NCBI GenBank assembly: GCA_964007475.1
Contig: OZ023273.1
Location: 84,703,712 to 84,767,711, forward strand
Length of the DNA stretch: 64,000 bases
DNA from: Hybos culiciformis
Lineage: Eukaryota > Arthropoda > Insecta > Diptera > Hybotidae
Direction: 5' to 3'
A model generated the notes under the pieces. That model was not told the origin of the DNA and did not search any database. It saw only the letters and a program-made list of their open reading frames with translations. Position 1 is the stretch's first letter. Each line of letters begins with the position of its first letter. The translations under genes were made by a program, and so were the position numbers. Below, piece after piece: positions 22,476 to 31,728 of this stretch.

Positions 22476-25400
22476 ATGTCAACCAACGACGCAAAGACTG
22501 GTAGTGGTAGCAGCGGTAGTAACAACAGCAAGGCTGAAAGCAACCTAACCGTAAGCCATAATTACCAATATGGATTTGATAGTGGCAGCGTGAGACCGTT
22601 TAATGTCAAAAGTCCGAATTTGTCAGCAGCATGGAAAACATGGTACAAACAATTTAAGATATTTTTAGCAGCAAGTGACCTTAAAAGTGCATCAGATAGC
22701 AGGAAAAATAGCCTGTTATTACATCACATGGGTGCAGACAGTTTTGAAATTTTCAATTCTTTTGACGTAGATGAAGACACCCTATCACATGCAGAATTGG
22801 TTAAAAAGTTCGAGAATTTTTTTGTACCAAAGGTAAATATAATAATGGAACGTTTTAATTTTTTTACCAGAAGGCAACAGGCGAATGAGTCCATTGACGA
22901 ATTCGTGACGTCATTAAAAAATTTGAGTAAAGAATGTGACTTTGATGACAAAAAAGAGGACTTAATTAGGGATTTGTTTATTTGCGGTCTTCATAATAAT
23001 TACAATTTTATAAGGGAAAAACTACTGAATGAGGGTGACAAAAAGCTCGATAAAATTATTGCAATGGCTAAAATTTTAGAATTAACAAAAGAGCAGGCAA
23101 AAGAATTTCACACGTCAGGTGAACAACAAAATTTTATCGGAGCTATAAAAGCTAATCAAAAGCAAAGATTTAATAACAAAAATAAAAATAACAAAAGCCA
23201 AAATTACAACAAAACCCAAGTCGAACATTCCCAAAGTCGTCAACAAAACTCAAATTCAAAATTAAATCCGTCGTCAAATAATGCAGGAAAATCTGTCTGT
23301 AACAAATGTGGCCAGGTACACGTACACAAATGTCCAGCAGCTAATCCTGTGTGTCATTTTTGCGGTGGACGTAATCACTTCGCAAAAATGTGTTTGAAAA
23401 ATTCAAAAAATAAAAATGTGTTTGTAAGCAGTATCAGCGAGAAAGTCGAGCCAGAACCAGATTCATCGTTATTTATTGGTAGTATTGAAAAAGATAAATT
23501 TTCAACATCATGGTATGAAAAATTAATCATAAATTCAAAAGAAATAGCTTTCCAAATAGATACTGGCGCTGAAGCCAACATTATTTCATTTGCCTTATTC
23601 AAATCATTAAATTTAAATGTTAATATTATACAAAGCTCCAGTACCCAGCTACGAACATTTTCAGGCGAAATTTTACCGTCTAGTGGTTATTGCAAAATAT
23701 CATGTAGTTATAATAATAAATCTTTTTTAATTGATTTTCATATTTTGATTAATGATTGCAGGGCTGTTATAGGGTTAAAATCTTCGGTCGAGTTAGGGTT
23801 AATTAAAAGAAATAATTTAAATAGTATTGAGAGTCCTGGAGGTTTGTATAATATTCAAAAAAATTCTAATTTTATAAAAAATAATAATATTAAAAATTTA
23901 AATTTTTTAGAAAATTACAAAGAAGTTTTTAATGGACTGGGCTGCTTAAAAAATAAATGTAACTTAGTAGTAATGGAAAATGTCAAACCAGTAGTCGTGC
24001 CACCACGTAAAATTCCTTTTAATCTAAAAGACGAACTGAAAGAAGAATTAGTAAGAATGGAAAAGTTAAAGGTAATTGAAAGGGTAACTGAGCCTACTCG
24101 TTGGGTGAGCGCCATAGTTTTAGTTCGAAAAACCAACGGCCAGTTACGCCTCTGTCTAGACCCAAGGAACCTTAATAAGGCTATATTAAGACCTCATTTT
24201 CCTTTTCCTACTGTTGACGATGTTAAATCTCGTCTAGCTGGCGCAAAATATTTCAGCACGCTTGATGCTAATTCGGGATTCTGGATGCTACCTTTAGACA
24301 AAGAATCGTCTAAGCTTTGTACATTTATTTGCCCTTTTGGTAGATATCGTTTTTTACGCCTCCCATTTGGTATCAATGCTGCTCCTGAAATATTTCACGC
24401 TGAGTTAGTAAAATATTTTGAAGACATACCAAATTGCATAATATACATTGATGATTTCTTAGTGTTTGCACATTCCAAAGAAGAACACGATCATTATTTA
24501 AAATTAGTTCTTGAACGTGCTAAAGAAATAGGTCTTAAATTTAACGATAAAAAGTCGCAATTTTGTCTTCCAGAAATTAAGTTCATAGGGCATATTTTTA
24601 ATGAATTCGGTGTTCGTCCTGACAAATCTAAAATCGAAGCGATTTGTGACATGCCACGTCCAAATAATGTTAGTGACTTACAACGTTTCCTTGGCATGGT
24701 GAATTATTTAGGCTCCTTTGTAAAAGGACTTTCTATTGAAAACTGCAACTTACGTCAACTTTTGAAAAAAGAAATCCAGTGGCATTGGACTAATGTACAC
24801 GAAACCGAATTTTTAAAACTTAAAAAACTAATTTCAAATGCACCAATTTTAACCTACTTTAATAGTAACAAACCAATTAAAATGTCAGTCGATGCATCTA
24901 AAAATGCAGTAGGTGCAGTAATTTGTCACGAAAATAGTCCAATAGCCTTCGCTTCAGCAACACTAACTCCTTGCCAGCAAAATTATGCTCAAATAGAGAA
25001 GGAGTTGTTTGCTATTTTGTTCGGCTGCACGCGATTTCACCAATTTATTTATGGTAAAACAATTTTAGTAGAAAGTGACCATAAACCACTGATACCTATT
25101 TTTGAAAAACCTTTGTATAAAGTCCCAGCTAGGCTTCAAAGATTCATGCTTCGTCTGCAAGCATACGATATTAAAATAGAATTTAGGCCAGGCAAAGAAA
25201 TGTACGTCGCGGATACTTTATCACGTGCCCCTTTACACAACCAGTCTCTAACTGAATTTGATCAAGAAATTCAAATTCATTGCAATTTAATTACAAAAAA
25301 TTTACCAATTTCAGATGAAAAATTTGAACTTCTTGTATCGGAGACACTTAGAGACAGAACGTTATGTAAACTAATCGAATTTTATAAAAAAGGTTGGCCG

Positions 25401-26654
25401 GAAAATAAAAAAGAAATTGACCCACTTGTCATGCCATATTTCAAAATACGAAATGAAATTCACATAGTTAATAATCTAGTGCTGATGTCAAATAGAATAA
25501 TTATTCCTGAAAAATTAAGAAATTCAATTCTTGAATTAATTCATGAAGGTCATATGGGAATTGAAAAGTGCATTAATTTAGCAAAAACGGCAGTATATTG
25601 GCCCAATATTAATAATGACATTAAAAATGTTGTCAGTAATTGCGAAAATTGTATTAGGCATCGAAAATCGAATCCACAAGAGTCACTTTTACCACATGAA
25701 ATTTATGAAATTCCATGGTATAAAGTTGGAATTGATTTGTTCGAATTAAAAAAAAAAATTTATTTATTAGTTGTAGACTATTTTTCGAAATATGTAGAAA
25801 TTGCACTTTTAAACAAAAGTTATACGGCTCAAAAAGTTATTACTAATTTAAAATCAATTTTTTCAAGACACGGAATTCCAAAAATAGTTATCAGTGATGG
25901 AGGTCCACCTTTTCAGTCAGAAGAATTTTTAAATTTTTCCACAAATTGGAACATAAAACATTACACTTCTAGCCCGTATCTCTCTAGGTCAAATGGTCAA
26001 GCCGAAAGGATGATACAGACTGTAAAAAATTGTTTAATTAAGTGTTTCGAAGACTGTTCCGATCCTTATATAGGTCTTTTACACTATCGTACAACCCCGA
26101 ATTTAAGCTCGTATGCACCTTCAGAACTTCTTATGGGTCGAAAATTAAGAACCAAAATTCCGATTTTGATCGAAAATTTAAGACCTGTTCTAGTTAATTA
26201 TGAAAAAATGCACAATTTTATCGAAAAAACTCAGAATAAAATGTCCAATAATTTTAATAAGAATACTAATTTAAAAGAACTGAATGAAGGAGAAAAAATA
26301 TTTTATCAAAAGACTCCTGGTTCAATTTGGCGTCCAGGCTTGATTTTACAAAAATGTGAAGAACCTCGATCTTACGTAATTGAAGGAGAAAATTCTCACA
26401 TTTATCGCAGAAATCGTCAGCAAATTATACCTTCTCCAAACACTTCAATTCTATCGCCACAAACTCCATTAATTACACAGCAATCTGCTACAGATCAATC
26501 ACCAGAATCCCCTGAATATTGTTCCCCAGAACTTTTTCATACTCCTTTAAGCGCAAAACAAAACAGCTCGGAAAAACCTACACAAAATATTAGGACCCGT
26601 TATGGTAGGAAAATAACTGCTCCAGAAAAATTCAGTCCAAGTTCCTACAAATAA
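22476..26654 (+). CDS. Gypsy gag-pol polyprotein, 1392 aa, intact
   Basis: One ATG-started ORF encodes the whole polyprotein. Approximate order: capsid-like gag (residues 1-270, with YGFDSGSVRPF and WKTWYKQFKIFL); two zinc-binding segments near 274-305 (CNKCGQVHVHKC, CHFCGGRNHFAKMC); retropepsin near 361 (IDTGAEANII); reverse transcriptase 510-700 with LCLDPRNLNKA and the YIDDFLVF catalytic box; RNase H near 800-920 (SVDASKNAVGAVI, ESDHKPL, VADTLSRAP); integrase with the HHCC finger near 1022-1060 (HEGHMG, CENCIRH) and the core triad in GIDLFE, SDGGPPFQ and NGQAERM (1084-1172). The C terminus has no obvious chromodomain. All catalytic residues that can be recognised are present. A single fused frame is usual in Mag-like gypsy elements. 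No envelope ORF follows. Confidence 0.95.
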   Translation: MSTNDAKTGSGSSGSNNSKAESNLTVSHNYQYGFDSGSVRPFNVKSPNLSAAWKTWYKQFKIFLAASDLKSASDSRKNSLLLHHMGADSFEIFNSFDVDEDTLSHAELVKKFENFFVPKVNIIMERFNFFTRRQQANESIDEFVTSLKNLSKECDFDDKKEDLIRDLFICGLHNNYNFIREKLLNEGDKKLDKIIAMAKILELTKEQAKEFHTSGEQQNFIGAIKANQKQRFNNKNKNNKSQNYNKTQVEHSQSRQQNSNSKLNPSSNNAGKSVCNKCGQVHVHKCPAANPVCHFCGGRNHFAKMCLKNSKNKNVFVSSISEKVEPEPDSSLFIGSIEKDKFSTSWYEKLIINSKEIAFQIDTGAEANIISFALFKSLNLNVNIIQSSSTQLRTFSGEILPSSGYCKISCSYNNKSFLIDFHILINDCRAVIGLKSSVELGLIKRNNLNSIESPGGLYNIQKNSNFIKNNNIKNLNFLENYKEVFNGLGCLKNKCNLVVMENVKPVVVPPRKIPFNLKDELKEELVRMEKLKVIERVTEPTRWVSAIVLVRKTNGQLRLCLDPRNLNKAILRPHFPFPTVDDVKSRLAGAKYFSTLDANSGFWMLPLDKESSKLCTFICPFGRYRFLRLPFGINAAPEIFHAELVKYFEDIPNCIIYIDDFLVFAHSKEEHDHYLKLVLERAKEIGLKFNDKKSQFCLPEIKFIGHIFNEFGVRPDKSKIEAICDMPRPNNVSDLQRFLGMVNYLGSFVKGLSIENCNLRQLLKKEIQWHWTNVHETEFLKLKKLISNAPILTYFNSNKPIKMSVDASKNAVGAVICHENSPIAFASATLTPCQQNYAQIEKELFAILFGCTRFHQFIYGKTILVESDHKPLIPIFEKPLYKVPARLQRFMLRLQAYDIKIEFRPGKEMYVADTLSRAPLHNQSLTEFDQEIQIHCNLITKNLPISDEKFELLVSETLRDRTLCKLIEFYKKGWPENKKEIDPLVMPYFKIRNEIHIVNNLVLMSNRIIIPEKLRNSILELIHEGHMGIEKCINLAKTAVYWPNINNDIKNVVSNCENCIRHRKSNPQESLLPHEIYEIPWYKVGIDLFELKKKIYLLVVDYFSKYVEIALLNKSYTAQKVITNLKSIFSRHGIPKIVISDGGPPFQSEEFLNFSTNWNIKHYTSSPYLSRSNGQAERMIQTVKNCLIKCFEDCSDPYIGLLHYRTTPNLSSYAPSELLMGRKLRTKIPILIENLRPVLVNYEKMHNFIEKTQNKMSNNFNKNTNLKELNEGEKIFYQKTPGSIWRPGLILQKCEEPRSYVIEGENSHIYRRNRQQIIPSPNTSILSPQTPLITQQSATDQSPESPEYCSPELFHTPLSAKQNSSEKPTQNIRTRYGRKITAPEKFSPSSYK

Positions 26655-26842
26655 TTTATTTTTTTAGCAGCTTGGTAGAGAAAAAAAAAAAAAAAAAAAC
26701 TAAATACTTTTGCATTAAATTTATATGAATTAATAGAAGAAAAAATATTTAAAAATCAATTTCAAGAAAATTATATAAAATATGTTATTACATAAAAATA
26801 TATTATAAATGTAATTATAATTATAATGTATAAAATCAAATT

Positions 26843-26864
26843 AAAAAAAAAAAAAAAAGGGAGA
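26843..26864 (+). promoter_or_regulatory. Polypurine tract of the gypsy element
   Basis: A run of A ending AAAAAAGGGAGA lies immediately before the 3' LTR and would prime plus-strand synthesis. Confidence 0.85.
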
Positions 26865-27100
26865 TGTTACATGTTACATAATCACATTAATAAATGTGAA
26901 CATTAATTGATTATGTTCCCTATAAAATGTTCTATAACATTTTATATAAAAGAACAATTAATGTATAAAGTATAATACACTAAAAAATAACAGTTTAATT
27001 AAGTATAATAATTAAGAAGAATTGTAAATTAAAGACTCAGTCTTATACCTGAATTCAACAATAAAACTTGGAATATATAATTGGTCGTTTTATTATCACA
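26865..27100 (+). repeat. 3' LTR of the gypsy element
   Basis: It has the same start, end and length as the 5' LTR, and no difference was noticed between them. It is followed by the ATAAC target duplication. Confidence 0.95.
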
Positions 27101-27650
27101 ATAACTTCGCTACACTTCAGGTTACAAACACAGAATTCCATGTTTTGCAGAAAAAAATGGGTTCGTTCTGTGTTTGTTACTTGGTTTGCCATATAAATTT
27201 TTTTTTTTTTTTTTCATGGTTTGAAAGTAGGTTCGACACAAACCTAGAAATTTTACTACATAGTTTTATTGCATTTCAAAAAAAAAAAGGTATAACCTGT
27301 CAATTTACAGAAAATTTACAGAAAAAATCATACTTTAAAATGCATCGATATAAAAAAAATAATAATAAATTGTAGGTTGTCAAAAAAGAAAATAAATTAA
27401 AATATTTTTAAAAAAAAATTGAATATTATTTTTATTTTCCATTTTTTCTTTAAATTAAAAAAATTCATTTTTTTTTTTAAATTACGAAAAAATAAAATTT
27501 TATTTTACAAAGAATTTTTTTTTAATTTTACAAAGAATTTTTTTTTAATTTCAAACCAAACCATCTTTTATAAGTGTGTCACCCCATTCGCCAACCTACT
27601 TTCAAACCAAGAAATTCATGGTTGCTAACCTGAAGTGTAGCGAAGTTATT
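27101..27650. repeat. AACTTCGCTACACTTCAG repeat, copy 1
   Basis: The left end (ATAACTTCGCTACACTTCAG) and right end (CTGAAGTGTAGCGAAGTTAT) are inverted repeats. The interior contains GGTTACAAACACAGAATTCC, AAAGTAGGTTCGACACAAAC and CACCCCATTCGCCAACC. A second copy is at 45340-46001. The gypsy element sits at its very left edge: the target duplication ATAAC is part of this terminus. No coding sequence. Confidence 0.75.
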
Positions 27651-28009
27651 AGTCAAAGAAAGTACCTATCAAAATTTATTCTTAATTTTAGAAGGGGTCC
27701 CTATAAAAGCTTAAATAAAAAAATTTTCATACATTCTAACATTCATTCAAAATTAAGAAGAAAAAATAATAAATTATCTTGGTAAAATCATTTATTTTAA
27801 TAAAAATAATAAAATTATAATAAATTATTTTTATTTGTTATTTTTTTTAATAACAACTTTAAAGTCTATAATTTCATTAGTGAATAAAATACAAAAAAAA
27901 AAGAAGCAAATCTACGATTATTACTTCCATAAAAAATTGCACGACCGACCTAAAAATAATGGATCACTATAGTGAACGAGCAAAGAGATTTCCCAGCACT
28001 AGTGTCGCA

Positions 28010-28375
28010 ACCAGGAACACAACATTCCTCCATTTTTTTCTTTTTATTTCTATAAAAAAGATAATTAACGAACTTTTGAAGTCCTCCCCCAGGGAACAGG
28101 CTAATAAATTTTTACTTACGAAATTTGTGTGTTTAATCATTTCATCTTTTTATGGATCAAATTTGAATAAAATCGGACGATCTTTAGAAATCCCCGCGCA
28201 GAGGAGATCGCTGGGTAGAAGGCCAATCAAATTTTAAAATAGCCTATAACAACCCCCGACATGAGACAAAGATATGAAGTAAGTTTGAAAACGATCGGTT
28301 GAGTGGTTTAGGACAGACAAACAAACAAAAAAACAAACAAACATTGAGTTTTATATATGTAATGGCTAAAAAGTC
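28010..28375 (+). mobile_element. Retroposon 3' fragment (RTE/SINE-like tail)
   Basis: It shares TTCGTAAG, TCAAATTTGAATAAAATCGG and TCGCTGGGTAG with the retroposon at 6689-8109, in the opposite orientation. It ends with AAACGATCGGTTGAGTGGTT, then GACAGACAAACAAACAAA, a 3' tail often seen on insect RTE/SINE-type retroposons. No protein domain is left. Confidence 0.55.
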
Positions 28376-28385
28376 ATAATGTATA

Positions 28386-29045
28386 TGTGGCGGTCGCAAC
28401 AAAATTACACCAAAACCGAAATAATCGACCTAACTTGTGAATAAAAACCTAACACAATTGTTAAAAATATTGTATGATTTTTCATACCCTTTTGAATTTA
28501 TATTTTTTTCTTAAGAAACAATTTTTAGAATTTTTCATTTTTAATTAAATAAAATCAGTATCGATCAGAACCAGGCCTTTGGAGCGGCAATATTTTTTGG
28601 TTGCTCCGCTCCAGCTCCTAATAGTTGCTCACGCTCCGCTCTTGCCTCGGATCCTAGCTCCACCACAAGTTTTACATTAAAATTTTTAATAGTTTTGTAA
28701 AAAAATTAAAAACATAAGTTTATTTTTTGAATTATTAATTTAACATAAAAAATTATAAAATGAAATATTTATATTATTTGGCGTTATTCAACAGTGGAGT
28801 GCGGAGCAACCAATATTTTTTGTTATTTTTTGTGCTCCGGCTCTTCTTTCCCTCCAACAAAAAGATCCAGCTCCGAGCTCCGCTCCAAAGGCCTGATCAG
28901 AACTTAAAACTTAAAACATCGTTTTATTTTATAAGAAATAAAACTTTAACTTCACAAAATCTGGATATCATTTTTGGTAAGAATACACGCAGAAGAAACA
29001 CACACAGACACATGAGGCCCATGTGGCCGACACATGAGGCCTATA
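28386..29045 (+). repeat. 5' LTR of the CsRn1-like element, with MITE insertion
   Basis: It begins TGTGGCGGTCGCAAC and ends ATGAGGCCTATA. 660 bp minus the 332 bp of MITE plus duplication leaves 328 bp, exactly the length of the 3' LTR. Confidence 0.9.
28572..28895. mobile_element. hAT MITE, TIR CAGGCCTTTGGAGCGG, TSD ATCAGAAC
   Basis: The ends are CAGGCCTTTGGAGCGG and CCGCTCCAAAGGCCTG, and ATCAGAAC is repeated at 28564-28571 and 28896-28903. The 3' LTR of the host element has a single ATCAGAAC at the matching place, which is the empty site. The interior has GGAGC/GCTCC subterminal repeats and no gene. Confidence 0.95.
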
Positions 29046-29046
29046 T

Positions 29047-29064
29047 TGGTGACCCCGCCGACAG
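29047..29064 (+). promoter_or_regulatory. Primer-binding site of the CsRn1-like element
   Basis: TGGTGACCCCGCCGACAG follows the 5' LTR. TGGTGACCCCG is the tRNA-Trp-type site reported for CsRn1-group elements. Confidence 0.7.
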
Positions 29065-29098
29065 CAGAAGTAGCCTCTTTGATTTAATTCTGACTAAA

Positions 29099-29565
29099 AT
29101 GACGACAGTGGACACCACATCCACAGCGACAACCTCGACTTCATCGTCCGGCTTCACAAATTTACCTGAAGTAAATTTCTGCTCACTAATACTGATGCCT
29201 CGTATGGTACCGATGTGGAGGTTTGGTTCCTGTCTCCAGATTTTAGGTTCCCAGCTACAGGGATTTTTACCGACACTAGGAAATTTAATTCAGTGCTCGC
29301 GTCCCTAGAACCATCCACGTTACCTCAACTCGCTAACGTAATAAATTCAACACCGTCAACACACGACCGCAGCCCGTCAACACACGATTGCAGCCCGTCA
29401 ACACACGACCGCAGCCCGTCAACACACGACTGCAGCCCGTCAACACACAACTGCAGCCCGTCAACAGACGACCGCAGCCCGTCAAAACACGACCGCACCC
29501 CGTCAACACACAACCGCAGCCGTCGACACAACCGCAGCAACAACGACCAGCAACGCGAACACTAG
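29099..29565 (+). pseudogene. CsRn1-like gag remnant with 7-residue repeats
   Basis: The start ATG at 29099 opens a Thr/Ser-rich N terminus. After a frame change near 29185 the conserved gag segment is read: DVEVWFLSPDF, TDTRKFNSVLASLEP and LANVINSTP. It then runs into about eight copies of a heptapeptide STHDRSP (with variants STHDCSP, STHNCSP, SKHDRTP). The rest of gag and all of pol are missing. Confidence 0.75.
29348..29520 (+). repeat. 21-bp minisatellite CCGTCAACACACGACCGCAG
   Basis: About eight units of 21 bp follow one another with single-base changes. Because 21 is a multiple of three, the gag frame stays open through the array. Confidence 0.9.
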
Positions 29566-29654
29566 CAACGACAGCTCCGTCAACCGCATCAACAGCATCA
29601 GTTTACCTCCATCATCTGATCAAGCAGCCCGTTGATCAGATTAGTAAGGGAGAA

Positions 29655-29982
29655 TGTGGCGGTCGCAACAAAATTAAACCAAAACCGAAATAATCTACCT
29701 AACTTGTGAATAAAAACCTAACACAATTGTTAAAAATATCGTATGATTTTTCATACCCTTTTGAATTTATATTTTTTTGTTAAGAAATAATTTTTAGAAT
29801 TTTGTATTTTTAATTAAATAAAATCAATATCGATCAGAACTCAAAACATAAAACATCGTTTTATTTTATAAGAAATAAAACTTTAACTTCACAAAATCTG
29901 GATATCATTTTTGGTAAGAATACACGCAGAAGATACACACACAGACACATGAGGCCCATGTGGCCGACACATGAGGCCTATA
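29655..29982 (+). repeat. 3' LTR of the CsRn1-like element
   Basis: It begins TGTGGCGGTCGCAAC after a purine stretch AGTAAGGGAGAA and matches the 5' LTR with scattered single-base differences (for example CAAAATTA followed by A in place of C), so the element is not very recent. Confidence 0.9.
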
Positions 29983-29986
29983 TATA

Positions 29987-30489
29987 TCATATTTGCGGGT
30001 ATAATATGTCTACATTTACTACAAGATTAGGCAAATATAAGTTTACCATCTCGTAAATGTTAATAATATATACATTTACCGGTAATTAAATGTATGCATT
30101 ATGTCTACGTGGAAAATGTGGAAATAATTGGTAAATGTGTACTGGGAATAGTACATATTATCGCGACTCAATTTAGAAAAATTTTTTTTTTGATCACCAT
30201 AAAATGTGCGACTGGACATTTAGTATTATGCAGAAATAGTTTCATCGCCTATTCGGCACTTCTTTTTTTTATTTTGTTTTGGGCGCTTCGCGAGATTGTT
30301 GTTTTTTAAATGGAATAGTTTCTTCGAAAATCGGGGAACAGCTGCCGCCTCCGACCTCCGGCCTCCCCCGAACTCCCTTTACTCAATTATGTAATATAAA
30401 TATCCAAACTTTTCCATAACCTGACCAAATTTCCATTTGCTATTTACTGATAAATATTCGCGTGCCGCAACCCTAAATAACTTTTAGGG
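29987..30489. other. Non-coding stretch, no feature assigned
   Basis: AT-rich DNA with several ACATTTAC/GTAAATGT motifs in both orientations (30010-30145) and a slightly GC-richer block near 30330-30380. No gene or clear terminal repeat. Confidence 0.45.
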
Positions 30490-31310
30490 CCTCTCTCTTT
30501 CTCCTCTTGACACTTAATTTGAGGTTGTGGTACCTTAAGATCAATTCGTGAACGTAATTGTCTATTAAACATTATTAAAGGTGGAGATTTACCTGTATCA
30601 GAATGTATAGTTTTGTATGCAATTCACTTTTTCCAATTTCGAGGGATTTTAATTTATCTTTGATGGTCTGCCACAGCGTTCAGCTAAACCATTAGTCGCC
30701 GGGTGATAGGGTGCGCTCAGTTTATGGTTTATTTCATATCAAACTCCGCCGAAGTAAATTGTGTACTATTATCTGACAAGAGAATATATATACAAAAAAA
30801 AAAATACTTAAAATTTCCCTAAAATCTTTAATTGTTGTTTTGTAGTAATGTTTTTTAAAATACTAATTTCCGGCCATTTCGAAAATGAATCAACTCCTAT
30901 AAAGAAGTAAACTCCCCGGAAAGGTCCAGCAAAATCCACGTGAACTCTTTGAAAAGGTAGTGTTGCTTTTTCCCAGCAATGTAGTTTTTGGGGGGTTTTC
31001 GTAACTAATTGGCAGTCAGTAGAATTTTGAGCAACTAATTCTATGTCTTCCACCAACATTACCAATCCACCAACAGAACCTTCGAGCCAACGACTTCATT
31101 CACTTAATCCCAAAATCGGTATGATGCAATTCTTTTAAAACTTTCTCCCGTAATGGTGAAGGAACGTAAACTTTAGAACCCTTCATTAATCAATTTTGTT
31201 GAATACTATTTAATATTGAGCAATACCAAAACGATCTTTGCATGAAACTATTTTATTATTTCGCGCTTTCATCAGTTTGCACACATCTTTATCTACTAGA
31301 GTTGCATCCC
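30490..31310 (-). pseudogene. Gypsy pol remnant: integrase
   Basis: The clearest frame (31065-30808) reads DIELVAQNSTDC, ATLPFQRVHVDFAGPF and IGVDSFSKWPEI: the end of the zinc-binding domain and the first catalytic Asp of a Ty3/gypsy integrase. In other frames further downstream (to about 30490) pieces like DNSTQFTSAEF correspond to the second Asp region. Upstream, toward 31310, a KELHHTDFG-like piece is the HHCC domain start. Many stops and frameshifts; no LTR was found. Confidence 0.75.
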
Positions 31311-31316
31311 CTAATT

Positions 31317-31400
31317 CAGTGATGCTCAAACTTTTTCGGATTGCGAACTCCTTCTTTAAATAAAAAAAATTATTCGACCCCACCTAACAACATTTTTAAT
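31317..31400. repeat. hAT-like terminus fragment
   Basis: CAGTGATGCTCAAACTTTTT followed by a degenerate GCGAACTCC and a CGACCCCACC motif is like the ends of hAT elements seen at 44588 and 55109. The other end was not located. Confidence 0.45.
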
Positions 31401-31677
31401 TTAATATTTATATATATTTTATTCCAAAAAAATTGCAAAATTCAAAAATATCACTTATTCTGATTTATGATTAAGAAAGTACAAAATTTATACAAAAAAG
31501 CTCCACAAAATTTAAAGAATATTTTGGATGTATGGCAACAGAAGTAAAATTAAAACTTGTCAACTGAGCTGTCAGTCAGTGATTTCTGTTAACTTTAATT
31601 CAAATTAATAATCACTTGAATCATAAACACGCTTTTTTATTTCAGCAAAGATTTATTTAGGAATTCAACAATCAACA

Positions 31678-31695
31678 GGTTATGGTCCCAGTATG
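31678..31695 (+). promoter_or_regulatory. Copia primer-binding site (initiator tRNA-Met half)
   Basis: GGTTATGGTCCCAG follows the LTR end. It differs at one base from GGTTATGGGCCCAG, the complement of the anticodon arm of initiator tRNA-Met used by Drosophila copia-type elements. Confidence 0.75.
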
Positions 31696-31728
31696 AAAGG
31701 TTCAGAATTTAAAGGAAAAACAGTAAAA

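Larger units (their letters stand above)
22086..27100 (+). mobile_element. Intact Ty3/gypsy LTR retrotransposon, TSD ATAAC
   Basis: Two 236-bp LTRs (22086-22321 and 26865-27100) appear identical by eye. They enclose a leader, one uninterrupted gag-pol ORF and a polypurine tract. ATAAC is duplicated at 22081-22085 and 27101-27105. Identity of the LTRs and an open frame mean a recent insertion; the copy may still be active. Confidence 0.95.
21576..28004. mobile_element. TIR element, CACTAGTGCTGGGAAATC ends, carrying nested insertions
   Basis: About 65 bp at 21576-21641 (CACTAGTGCTGGGAAATC, then CACTATAGTGATCC and AGGTCGGTCGT) are repeated in inverted form at 27938-28004. Between them lie the AACTTCGC repeat and the gypsy element; without these the element would be roughly 0.9 kb. 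The terminus resembles hAT ends (TAGTGCTGGG), but no 8-bp TSD was found. No transposase is encoded. Confidence 0.75.
28386..29982 (+). mobile_element. Short CsRn1-like Ty3/gypsy element, non-autonomous
   Basis: Two LTRs of 328 bp (after removing a nested MITE from the first) enclose only 609 bp. The primer-binding site TGGTGACCCCGCC is of the tRNA-Trp type known for CsRn1-like elements. TATA flanks both sides and may be the 4-bp TSD. Only a gag N-terminal remnant and a minisatellite remain; pol is absent. Confidence 0.8.

Noticed and set aside
22476..26654. Endogenous retrovirus with envelope
   Set aside because: No envelope ORF follows the gag-pol frame; only ~210 non-coding bases lie between its stop and the 3' LTR.
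29325..29543. Cys/Val/Asp-rich minus-strand open frame
   Set aside because: It is the antisense of the 21-bp gag minisatellite.
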